Part shown: piece after piece, positions 18,230 through 26,265 of the stretch
Position numbering within the stretch: the first letter of the stretch is position 1
Layout of the letters: every line of letters starts with the position of its first letter
Assembly: GCA_028284945.1 (NCBI GenBank)
Contig: JANQQJ010000041.1
Coordinates: 1-64,000 of the forward strand
Source of the DNA: Alphaproteobacteria bacterium
Lineage (GTDB): Bacteria; Pseudomonadota; Alphaproteobacteria; SMXS01
DNA length: 64,000 bases
Direction of reading: 5' to 3'
Made by a program: the position numbers and the translations under genes
Notes under the pieces: model-generated
What the model was told of the DNA's origin: nothing
The model's input: only the letters and a program-made list of their open reading frames with translations
Databases searched by the model: none

Positions 18230-19824
18230 GCGTTCGTCAAACATGCTTGGCGCTGGGCCTTATTGCGCTCCTGTTTCCCGGCATCGCCCACGCTGCTGGA
18301 AGTGAGGCCCCGGCCCGGCCCAATATCCTGTTCATCATGTCTGACGATCACACCAAACGCGCGATCAGCGCTTATGGCGTCGACCTGGCGGAAACCCCAA
18401 ACATCGACCGGATCGCCAATGAGGGCGTGCTGTTCCGGAATGCCTTTGTCACCAACTCGATATGCTCGCCGTCACGCGCGGTGATGCTGACCGGAAAGTT
18501 CAGCCACTTCAACGGAGTGCGCGACAACGGCCAGCCCTTCGACGGGTCGCAACCGACATGGCCAAAGATGCTGCGCGCCCTGGGTTATCAGACCTCCATC
18601 ATTGGCAAGTGGCACCTGAAGTCCGAGCCCGTGGGGTTTGACGAATGGCAGGTGCTGATCGGCCAGGGTGAATATTACAGTCCGCGCTTCAAGAACAAGG
18701 ACGGCATCGACCAATATGACGGTGCCTATGTGACCGATAAAATCACCGACATCGCCATCGCCACGCTGGAGGCCAGGGACAAGTCCCGACCCTTCATGAT
18801 GCTCTATCACCACAAGGCACCGCACCGGAACTGGATGCCGCGTGCTGATGATCTGGACCGGGCTGAGGCGTCACAATTCCCGCTGCCGCCGGATTTCTTT
18901 GATACGTTTGAAAGGCGGCCTGCCGCCAAAGAAGCCGACATGCTGATCGCCGACATGTTCCTGTCCTATGACATGAAGCTACAGCCCGGTGAGTATGACA
19001 CAGAAACCGGCTCTGGCGGCGCCCATCACCTGCCCAATAGAGCAGAGCTCGGGGAAAGCGTCTGGGCGCAGGATTATGCCCGGCTGACACCCGATCAGAA
19101 GGAAAAATGGGACGCGTACTATTCTGCCGTGAACGCCGAGTATCAGGCGGTCAAGGACGATCCGGCGGCACTCGCCCGCTGGAAGTATCAGCGCTATCTG
19201 AGCGACTATATGGGTACGGTCAAAGCGCTCGACGACAATATCGGCCGCATGCTGGACTACCTCGATGCCAACGGGCTGAGCGAAAACACCATCGTCGTCT
19301 ACACGTCCGACCAGGGGTTCTATCTTGGTGAACATGGCTGGTACGACAAACGCTTCATGTATGAGCAGTCCATGTCGACGCCCTTGGCGCTGCGTTACCC
19401 GGCTGCCGTCGCACCCGGCCAGACGGTCGATGCGCTGGTGCAGAACATCGACCTTGCCCCCACTTTCCTGGACTATGCGGGTGCGGCCGTTCCCCAAGAG
19501 ATGCAGGGTTATTCCCTCGCACCGCTGACGGCCGCCGATACTGTCAATCAGGGTCCATGGCGCACGGGTCTTTTCTATCACTACTATGGCGAACCGGGTG
19601 GCTGGCACAATGTGCCCGAGCATTACGGAATCCGCACACGCCGGCACAAGCTGATCCACTTCAAGGGTGAGCACGATCACTGGGAAATGTATGACCTTGA
19701 AACAGATCCGCGGGAGCTGAAAAACCTCTATGGCCTAGCCGAACACGCCGACCTGCAGGCCGACTTACACGAGCAGCTTGAGGCACTTCGGGTACATTAC
19801 GGCGATCCGCACGCGGGGCATTAG
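18226..19824 (+). CDS. Exported type I (formylglycine) sulfatase
   Basis: Alkaline-phosphatase-fold sulfatase of 532 residues with signal peptide (1-24). NILFIMSDDH (metal Asp 40/41) is followed by C80-S-P-S-R, the Cys-type sulfatase signature in which the Cys becomes formylglycine. GKWHLK, a DNIGRMLDYLD stretch and SDQGFYLGEHGWYDKRF resemble N-acetylglucosamine-6-sulfatase/glycan sulfatases of family S1. The substrate is probably a sulfated glycan or ester, not determinable here. The maturase is not in the window. Confidence 0.92.
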   Translation: MSVRQTCLALGLIALLFPGIAHAAGSEAPARPNILFIMSDDHTKRAISAYGVDLAETPNIDRIANEGVLFRNAFVTNSICSPSRAVMLTGKFSHFNGVRDNGQPFDGSQPTWPKMLRALGYQTSIIGKWHLKSEPVGFDEWQVLIGQGEYYSPRFKNKDGIDQYDGAYVTDKITDIAIATLEARDKSRPFMMLYHHKAPHRNWMPRADDLDRAEASQFPLPPDFFDTFERRPAAKEADMLIADMFLSYDMKLQPGEYDTETGSGGAHHLPNRAELGESVWAQDYARLTPDQKEKWDAYYSAVNAEYQAVKDDPAALARWKYQRYLSDYMGTVKALDDNIGRMLDYLDANGLSENTIVVYTSDQGFYLGEHGWYDKRFMYEQSMSTPLALRYPAAVAPGQTVDALVQNIDLAPTFLDYAGAAVPQEMQGYSLAPLTAADTVNQGPWRTGLFYHYYGEPGGWHNVPEHYGIRTRRHKLIHFKGEHDHWEMYDLETDPRELKNLYGLAEHADLQADLHEQLEALRVHYGDPHAGH

Positions 19825-19918
19825 CACCGCGGAGCCAAACCGCCGCTTTTGAAGCCATGGCTGACGCGGTAGGATCAACGCAACATATTCGCGTTTTTTT
19901 CCAAAGAGGAACCCAACC

Positions 19919-20296
19919 ATGCCCCGCTATACCCTGATCGGCCTGTGCGAACCGCAAAGCGACGAGAACCAGGCCGCGTTCGACGAATGGTTCATCGATC
20001 AGCACATCGAAGACACGGCCCACTGCCCGCATATGATCAGCGGCAGTGTTTATGAGCTCAAAGGCCCGCACCTGGATATCGAAAATGCCTCACGCTATCT
20101 GTCGGTCTATGAAGTCGAGGCTGAAAGCTATGAAGAGGCCGAACGAATTTTGAATGAATGGCAGGCCGATCCCAATGCCTGGGAAGGCCGCGCGCATCAC
20201 CAGGCGACTGGCGACAAATATGGCGGCATCCCCATGAATATCAGAGGCTCAGGCTGGTTTGAGCTGATCAAATCCTATCCGGGCCCAAAGGCATAA
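19919..20296 (+). CDS. EthD-like dimeric alpha/beta-barrel protein
   Basis: A 125-residue cytoplasmic protein starting MPRYTLIGLCEPQSDENQ with an EWFIDQHIEDTAHCPHM segment, the hallmark of ferredoxin-like dimeric barrels of the EthD/DUF4286 type that often shield small hydrophobic ligands. AGAGG lies 8 nt upstream. It is 94 bp after the sulfatase and 43 bp before the MDR reductase, probably in one transcription unit. The exact family is uncertain. Confidence 0.72.
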   Translation: MPRYTLIGLCEPQSDENQAAFDEWFIDQHIEDTAHCPHMISGSVYELKGPHLDIENASRYLSVYEVEAESYEEAERILNEWQADPNAWEGRAHHQATGDKYGGIPMNIRGSGWFELIKSYPGPKA

Positions 20297-20339
20297 GCCC
20301 GAAGACCAAAAGTTTTTTCTAATCCATTTGGAGCAGTCC

Positions 20340-21482
20340 ATGTCTGACATCCCCGCCAAAGCCCTTCAATATCGCACGCTCGCCAATGCAGATGGCACAC
20401 TCACCATGTCGCTGGAAGAAGTGGACGTGCCCGAACCCGGCCCCGACGAAGTGCTGATCCGGGTTGAAGCCGCGCCGATCAACCCGTCGGACCTGGGGCT
20501 GATGGTGGGTGCTGCTGATATGAGCACCGCCACCGTCAGCGGCACGGCGGACAGACCCGTTGTGACAGCCCAGGTGCCCGAGATCGGCATGCGGTTCATG
20601 GCGGGCCGCCTGGGCGATTCCCTGCCAGCAGGCAATGAGGGGGCTGGCGTCGTTGTCGCGGCTGGATCATCGGATATGGCGCAGGCGCTGCTTGGCAAAA
20701 CAGTCTCTGTCGCGGGTGGCGAACTCTATAGCCAGTATCGCTGTGCTCCGGCCATGATGTGTATGGAGCTACCCGAGGGCACGACCGCGGCGGAAGGCGC
20801 GTCTTGTTTTGTTAATCCTCTCACCGCGCTGGGTATGACCGAAACCATGCGCATGGAGGGTCACACAGCCCTGGTGCATACCGCAGCGGCCTCAAATCTG
20901 GGCCAGATGCTGGCCAAGATTTGCGTGGCTGACGACATTCCGCTCGTCACCATCGTCCGCAAAACCGAGTACGAAGCGATCCTGCGCGACATCGGCACCA
21001 AGCACGTGCTCAATTCGACCGCACCAGACTTCATGGATCAGTTGATTGCGGCACTGGCTGAAACCGGCGCCACCCTGGGCTTCGATGCTATCGGCGGCGG
21101 GCCCCTGGCCGGACAAATTTTGACTGCCATGGAGGCCGCGCTCAACCAGACGGCGACCGAATACAGCCGATATGGCTCATCGACGCATAAACAGGTCTAT
21201 ATCTATGGCCGGTTGGATATTTCCCCGACCGAAGTCGGCGCCGGGGTCGGTCTTGCCTGGGGGCTTGGCGGTTGGCTGCTGACACCGTTCATTGAGAAAA
21301 TCGGCATCGAGGGCATGCTGAAAATGCGCGCCAGGGTATTGGCGGAACTAAAAACGACCTTTGCCAGCCACTACACCGCTGAAATCTCGCTCGCGGAAGC
21401 GCTCGATATTGACACGATCAACGCCTACAACCGCCGCGCAACCGGCGAGAAATACCTGATCAACCCAAATAAGAGTCTCTGA
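20340..21482 (+). CDS. MDR superfamily NAD(P)H-dependent oxidoreductase
   Basis: Medium-chain dehydrogenase/reductase of 380 residues without the structural zinc cysteines: GroES-like N-domain (EPGPDEVLIRVEAAPINPSD), LPAGNEGAGVVVAAGSS, then a Rossmann domain with HTAAASNLGQMLAKIC and GFDAIGGGPLAGQ. This matches quinone/enoyl-type MDR enzymes and not zinc alcohol dehydrogenases. The ATG at 20340 has GGAGCAG upstream; a start 12 bases earlier is less good. Last of four same-strand genes from 16385. Confidence 0.85.
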   Translation: MSDIPAKALQYRTLANADGTLTMSLEEVDVPEPGPDEVLIRVEAAPINPSDLGLMVGAADMSTATVSGTADRPVVTAQVPEIGMRFMAGRLGDSLPAGNEGAGVVVAAGSSDMAQALLGKTVSVAGGELYSQYRCAPAMMCMELPEGTTAAEGASCFVNPLTALGMTETMRMEGHTALVHTAAASNLGQMLAKICVADDIPLVTIVRKTEYEAILRDIGTKHVLNSTAPDFMDQLIAALAETGATLGFDAIGGGPLAGQILTAMEAALNQTATEYSRYGSSTHKQVYIYGRLDISPTEVGAGVGLAWGLGGWLLTPFIEKIGIEGMLKMRARVLAELKTTFASHYTAEISLAEALDIDTINAYNRRATGEKYLINPNKSL

Positions 21483-21490
21483 CCCGTCGC

Positions 21491-23602
21491 CTAACGCCGC
21501 ACGCCCTGCCGCCGCCAGATGCTGACGCCATAGCGTCCGGTGAGCTCTATCCTGCCATTGTCCAGGAAGCGGTAGGTGACAGTCTCGGTCAGGTTTAGCG
21601 AGGGCGTGGTCTGATACATCACACCGCCGCTGGCGGTATAGGCACCCATGGTCAGGCCCTGGCCGTTATTGAAGATGAACTTTCCGTCGGCCCGGAATTC
21701 GGTGACCCAACCTGTAAAGGGCGGGTTCTCCAGGGCCCAGATGCCGACAATGGCCGGATCAAGAGTCTGATCGTCAACCGGTTTTGGCTTCGCCGCCTCG
21801 TCAGACTGGTCATCCGCCTTGTCCGTTTGATCACTTTCTCTGGGCGGGGCATTGCCAAGAAAGGCCTTAAGCCCGCGAAGGTCTGCTGCGGTCGCCTCGC
21901 AAGCGTCACTGTTCTTGCAGGTAACTGATGCACCGCGCATTTCCCAAAGACCAACGGGCAAAACAAGGCCCGCACAATAGTTCTCTTCGCCGGCACAGGC
22001 GATGTTAAGAATCTTCTGCTCCTTCAACGCCACCAAACGGTCCGTCCGCAGCGTCTCGGAATCCATCAGGTCGAGGGCGAACGCCATGTCGGCAAACATC
22101 TCCTTATCCTCATCGCCGCATTGTTCTCCTTCGACGCAGAAATACCCGGTAATCAGGATCGAATTGTCAGTATCGAATTCGGCATCGCGCTGGTGAATTA
22201 GATAGGTCAGGTCTATGTCGCTTATGGGCACGCGCCACGGTTCCTCGCGCAGCCGGTCTGCAATGCGCTTAAGCGCGTCTTCCGCATCGTCCCAATCGTC
22301 AATCTCGGTGACCGGATGGGCTTTCGCCATCATCTCAGCAACAAAGTCGTCATAGGCGGGTGTCGCGGCGAAACTGACAAGCGACATTATGGACCAGAGC
22401 GCGGTGTAACAGGTCTCAGCATCCTTGCAGGGGATGGTGCCGGTCTGACTGCGGAACGAGATGCCGACTCCGAACTCTTCAATACAAACCTCAGGCGCGT
22501 GACAGGCGAGGACCAGGGACTTGCCCTCCCACTCTGTAACAATCTCGCCGCCTTCCTTCTGGTTCTTCCAATCATGATAGATGGACCGGGCGGGATTGAT
22601 GTTCTCGATATCCACGACCATCAAGAGAGAGTCCCAATTCTGCTTGTCGTCGCATTTGCCTGGGTCGTTTTCGGCACAGACCTCAACGCTCAATTGCGGC
22701 AACCCTTCCCTGTTCATCCCAAAGGATGTTGCCTGGCGGTGGATCCTCTTTACGGACTCGATCCCGTTGGCTGAAGCATGAAGCCTTCCCTTGGGAAAAT
22801 GTTCCTCGAAGTCGGCCCCCGCAATCACGCCATTGATGATGGCGATCTGGTCCTTGATCTGGTTGGCATCGGTGATGTGCGGCCGCATCGCGGCCCGGTC
22901 CAGCAGCTCGCGAAACAGCAGAAGCGCTTCACTGCAGGTCTCGGCCGTGCCGCATTCGATGGTCATGGATTTTGAAGCCGCGCGGTTTCGCGCAAAGTCG
23001 ACCATTGATGCATGGACGGCTTCCTGCGCATTGCGCTTCATATCGCTGCAATCGTTGTTTTCGCAGCTATCGTACTCGTCATCATCATGGCGAATGCCAC
23101 GGGCCCGCAGACAGCTGGCATCCCCCGCCGCGGCGCACTCGAACTTCAGCGCATGACCCACTTCGCCACGAGCCGTGTCAGGCGCAATAATTCGGATGGA
23201 CCTGGGGTCAACCAGATTGGGCTCGATAGAATAGCCGACCGGTGTCCCACGGCCGTCTGCGCATTGTTCTGCGGAGTCCTCGGTGCGGCAATCCCATTTG
23301 TCGAGGCGGATATCCCAATAGGGCGGGGAAAACATGAAAGTCTCGATGTATTGGACGGTAAAACGATCCGTCCGCTCAATGGGTTCCCATCCTTTGTCGG
23401 CCTCGATGGCCGGGTCTTTACGCAGCGTGACCGACTTATAGACAAGGTCGCTGAGGTCGTCGGCCACGCTTTCAGGGCTTCGTTCGCTGCTGTCTCCACA
23501 GCCGGCAAGCGAGAGCCCTAAAACCAATAATAGCCCGAGGCCGCGACGCGGCGTCTTGGCGCGCACCTTATTCGGGTGCACCGAGAAATCGCTGTAGCCC
23601 AT
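21491..23602 (-). CDS. Large lipoprotein with ten spaced cysteine pairs, unknown family
   Basis: A 703-residue lipoprotein (lipobox LAGC, C35) I cannot assign. The mature part contains ten short Cys pairs at 105/114, 156/164, 180/185, 217/223, 309/317, 367/373, 392/398, 489/495, 536/543 and 562/568, mostly C-x5-C to C-x7-C with acidic or polar spacers, each near the end of a strand-like segment and often followed by an amphipathic helix. CGTAETC, CKDAETC and CKNSDAC look like copies of one unit. An Asp/Lys/Pro-rich linker (586-612) leads to a C-terminal beta-rich domain (about 618-700, GIWALENPPFTGWVTEF... GRIELTGRYG) like small lipocalin-type sensor domains. It converges on the MDR gene (8 bp). 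Confidence 0.8.
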   Translation of the reverse strand: MGYSDFSVHPNKVRAKTPRRGLGLLLVLGLSLAGCGDSSERSPESVADDLSDLVYKSVTLRKDPAIEADKGWEPIERTDRFTVQYIETFMFSPPYWDIRLDKWDCRTEDSAEQCADGRGTPVGYSIEPNLVDPRSIRIIAPDTARGEVGHALKFECAAAGDASCLRARGIRHDDDEYDSCENNDCSDMKRNAQEAVHASMVDFARNRAASKSMTIECGTAETCSEALLLFRELLDRAAMRPHITDANQIKDQIAIINGVIAGADFEEHFPKGRLHASANGIESVKRIHRQATSFGMNREGLPQLSVEVCAENDPGKCDDKQNWDSLLMVVDIENINPARSIYHDWKNQKEGGEIVTEWEGKSLVLACHAPEVCIEEFGVGISFRSQTGTIPCKDAETCYTALWSIMSLVSFAATPAYDDFVAEMMAKAHPVTEIDDWDDAEDALKRIADRLREEPWRVPISDIDLTYLIHQRDAEFDTDNSILITGYFCVEGEQCGDEDKEMFADMAFALDLMDSETLRTDRLVALKEQKILNIACAGEENYCAGLVLPVGLWEMRGASVTCKNSDACEATAADLRGLKAFLGNAPPRESDQTDKADDQSDEAAKPKPVDDQTLDPAIVGIWALENPPFTGWVTEFRADGKFIFNNGQGLTMGAYTASGGVMYQTTPSLNLTETVTYRFLDNGRIELTGRYGVSIWRRQGVRR

Positions 23603-23682
23603 CTGCCTGACTCCCGTCCGACAGATTTATCCTAACCCAACTTGCGGCCGTTTCGGATGAAAAATGACCCGGAAGTGAGAGC

Positions 23683-24657
23683 TCACCCCTCCAGTCGTTT
23701 TACCGTCTCCATGAGCACCTCGGCCTGACGGACCGACGCGATATCGATCAGCTTGCCATCCAAGGCGACGGCGCCACGGCCTTCGGCCAGAGCCTGCTCC
23801 ATTGCGTCCAAGACCTTTTTCGCCTTTTCGATCTCATCGGGGGACGGGCTGAACAGTTCGTTGCCCAGATCCACCTGAGATGGATGGATCGACCACTTGC
23901 CTTCACAGCCCAATACCTTCGCGCGCAGCGCCTGCGCGCGGTAACCGTCAGGGTCAGAAAAATCGCCGAACGGTCCGTCGATGGGGCGCAGACCATGTGA
24001 GCGGGCGGCCACCACCATGGTAACGATGGCCTGATGCCACATGTCGCCCCAATAGGTGTTGCGTTCGCCGTTCTCATCAGGGTTTGACAGCACGACATAG
24101 TCGGGGTTCGGCCCGCCAATCTGAGTGGTCTTCATCCCCATGGAGGCGGCGAAATCCGCGACGCCGAAATGCAGGCTTTCATTGCGCGGGCTGGCCGCGG
24201 CAATCTCATAAATGTTCCGAAGGCCCTGGGCCGTCTCCATAATATGTTCGAAGCCTACGCGCTTTTCGCGCCCCTTGGCCCATTCAATCTGGGTGCACAG
24301 CATGTCGAGCGCATAGACGTCCTTGGCGTTATCGACCTTGGGCATCATCAGCAGATCAAGCCGCTCACCAGCCTGTTCCATCAGGTCAACAACGTCACGG
24401 TACATATATTGGGTGTCCGCCGCGTTGATACGCACAGAGACCGTCTTTTCACCCCAATCGAGATCGTTGATCGCCTCAATCGCGTTTTTGCGTGCCATGT
24501 CCTTGTCCGACGGCGCGACAGCATCTTCAAGATCCAGGAAGACCACATCAGCCGCTGACTGGGCCGCTTTTTCCAGGAACCGGGTATTTGAGGCAGGAAC
24601 CGCGAGTTCACTGCGGTTAAGGCGCGCGGGCGCCTGTTCGATGGGGGTAAAGGCCAT
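23683..24657 (-). CDS. mcl1: L-malyl-CoA / beta-methylmalyl-CoA lyase
   Basis: CitE-like C-C lyase of 324 residues that cleaves beta-methylmalyl-CoA to propionyl-CoA and glyoxylate, and L-malyl-CoA to acetyl-CoA and glyoxylate, using Mg2+. VVFLDLEDAVAPSDK carries metal-binding acids, followed by VSVRIN, LLMMPKV, HFGVADFAASMGM and KWSIHPSQV. The DFAASMGM and DGPFGDFSDPDGYRAQA segments are those of Mcl1 of the ethylmalonyl-CoA and 3-hydroxypropionate pathways. The ATG at 24657 (MAFTPIEQAP) is preferred to one four codons upstream. No other pathway enzyme is adjacent; methylmalonyl-CoA mutase and MeaB lie 15-20 kb away. Confidence 0.88.
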   Translation of the reverse strand: MAFTPIEQAPARLNRSELAVPASNTRFLEKAAQSAADVVFLDLEDAVAPSDKDMARKNAIEAINDLDWGEKTVSVRINAADTQYMYRDVVDLMEQAGERLDLLMMPKVDNAKDVYALDMLCTQIEWAKGREKRVGFEHIMETAQGLRNIYEIAAASPRNESLHFGVADFAASMGMKTTQIGGPNPDYVVLSNPDENGERNTYWGDMWHQAIVTMVVAARSHGLRPIDGPFGDFSDPDGYRAQALRAKVLGCEGKWSIHPSQVDLGNELFSPSPDEIEKAKKVLDAMEQALAEGRGAVALDGKLIDIASVRQAEVLMETVKRLEG

Positions 24658-24690
24658 GGTTTTCCTCAACGTCGACAGGGGAGAATGGAT

Positions 24691-24717
24691 GCGGGCGCAC
24701 GCTACTTTCGCGCCCGC
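24691..24717 (-). other. GC-rich perfect hairpin upstream of mcl1
   Basis: GCGGGCGC at 24691-24698 pairs with GCGCCCGC at 24710-24717 around an 11-nt loop. It lies in the 143-bp gap between mcl1 and the preceding membrane-protein gene, 33 bases before the mcl1 ATG. No T-run follows on either strand, so a standard terminator is unlikely; a leader structure or 3'-end stabiliser is possible. Confidence 0.5.
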
Positions 24718-24799
24718 GCAGAGTCAATTGACGGAAGGACTCGGCTGACCACGAGGCATTATTGCGAGCGCACGGTGACAATCCGCTACAGCATCGGTT

Positions 24800-25315
24800 T
24801 TAAGAACTTGGTACCCTTGGTGTTGCCAACACGTAGATGCCGGCGATCACGAACCCTGCACCGAAAAGCGTGCCCGCCACGGGTACGGCGATTACCTGGA
24901 ATCCCGTACCCATCCCCAGAAGGCCCACCGTGAATGACGCGAGCCACATCCACCCGGCTTGAGCGAAAACGCCGGTGCGGACGAATTGCAGGCCGAGCAC
25001 CGCCATGCCCGCGGAAATGAGAACAGTTCCCGCCTGATACGTATCGACGCCGAAGGCAACCGTATCCGGGCCAACGATACTGGCCAGCCCGGTGGCCGCT
25101 ACGACAAAGCCAACAAAACCGGTCCATCCGACCCGGTCCAGCGTCTGCAGAAAAATACCCATCAGACCAAAAAGCAGCGCGATATCGATAATCAGGTAGA
25201 AAACCTCAAGCCATCCCGCTGTCGGGTCATAGGGGATGAATGTCGAGATCATGCGTAACCCGCCACCGATGATGGCCTCAATCGCCGCCAATTGAACAAG
25301 AAGCCGCAAGGTCAT
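24800..25315 (-). CDS. Small polytopic membrane protein, unknown
   Basis: A 171-residue protein with about five or six membrane helices and short loops (hydrophobic stretches near 5-25, 38-60, 65-88, 95-112, 120-138, 143-165). No recognisable catalytic motif; in outline it resembles DUF4386-like or small integral membrane families, but I would not assign it. Its ATG overlaps the xerD stop by 4 bp, so it is coexpressed with xerD. Confidence 0.75.
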   Translation of the reverse strand: MTLRLLVQLAAIEAIIGGGLRMISTFIPYDPTAGWLEVFYLIIDIALLFGLMGIFLQTLDRVGWTGFVGFVVAATGLASIVGPDTVAFGVDTYQAGTVLISAGMAVLGLQFVRTGVFAQAGWMWLASFTVGLLGMGTGFQVIAVPVAGTLFGAGFVIAGIYVLATPRVPSS

Positions 25316-26256
25316 GCGCTGGGGTCCTCACGCGCAAGAGGATGACCCGACCGAACCAGCGCCTGCAGCCGCTCCTCCAGCACATGCGTATAGATCTGGG
25401 TCGTACTGATATCGGCGTGACCAAGCATCTGCTGTACCGAACGAAGATCGGCGCCGTGATTCAGTAGATGACTGGCAAAGGCATGCCGCAGCACATGCGG
25501 GCTGACCCGGCGCGGATCGATCCCGGCAGCTACGGCCAGCTCATCCAGTAATTGGACAAACCGGATGCGGGTCAGATGCCCGGCCTTACCGCGCGAGGGA
25601 AATAGAAAGGGAGCCCCTTTCGGCCCTGCGCCTTTCAGGAAAAAGTCCCTGACCTCCAAATAGTCGTCCAGCGCTTTCCGTGCCGGTACGCTGAGCGGCA
25701 CCAACCGCTCGCGTCCGCCTTTTCCGCGCACCAGCAACACCCTTGTATCGCCCGTGACGGCCCCGAACGGTAGGGAAACCAGTTCGGTAACCCGAAGCCC
25801 GGTCGCATAGGCAACTTCCAACAAGGCCGCCAACCTGATCTGCCGCGGGTCTGCGCCCGACCCGGGACGACCGCGGACAGCATCCATCAGCGCGTCAATA
25901 TCGGCTTCGCTGAGCGTCTTCGGTAATGACCGGCGTTGTTTCGGCCCCTCGATCGACGCGGCCGGATCATCCGCGCGCAAGCCGTCTCCAAACAAAAAAC
26001 GATAGAACTGCTTGATCGCTGACAGCCGACGTGCCGCGGTGCTGGTTGCAAAGCCCGCATGATCCAGTTTGGCGAGATAAGCGCGGATCACCTCGTCATC
26101 GGCATCAATCAGCCGCGCCCGTTTTGTGGCCACAAATTCACGGAAATCACCAAGGTCACGCGCATAGGCCTGCAGCGTATTTTCCGCCGCCCCGCGCTCG
26201 GCCGCCAGCATTTCCAGGAAGCCTTCGATCAGGTAACGATCGTCAGCCTGGGTCAT
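25312..26256 (-). CDS. xerD: Site-specific tyrosine recombinase XerD
   Basis: Resolves chromosome dimers at dif with XerC under FtsK control. Full length at 314 residues: N-terminal SAM-like core-binding domain (about 5-95) and catalytic domain with R155 (ATGLRVTE), K179 (RGKGGRER), H254 and R257 (HVLRHAFASH), H280 (LGHADISTT) and Y289 (IYTHV). The neighbourhood (aroK-aroB divergent side) is the usual alphaproteobacterial site for the housekeeping gene, so it does not mark an integrated element. Confidence 0.95.
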   Translation of the reverse strand: MTQADDRYLIEGFLEMLAAERGAAENTLQAYARDLGDFREFVATKRARLIDADDEVIRAYLAKLDHAGFATSTAARRLSAIKQFYRFLFGDGLRADDPAASIEGPKQRRSLPKTLSEADIDALMDAVRGRPGSGADPRQIRLAALLEVAYATGLRVTELVSLPFGAVTGDTRVLLVRGKGGRERLVPLSVPARKALDDYLEVRDFFLKGAGPKGAPFLFPSRGKAGHLTRIRFVQLLDELAVAAGIDPRRVSPHVLRHAFASHLLNHGADLRSVQQMLGHADISTTQIYTHVLEERLQALVRSGHPLAREDPSA

Positions 26257-26265
26257 GACAACCGC

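Noticed and set aside
25312-26256. Tyrosine recombinase as a mark of an integrated element
   Set aside because: It is full-length XerD in its usual neighbourhood, with no att repeats or phage genes around.
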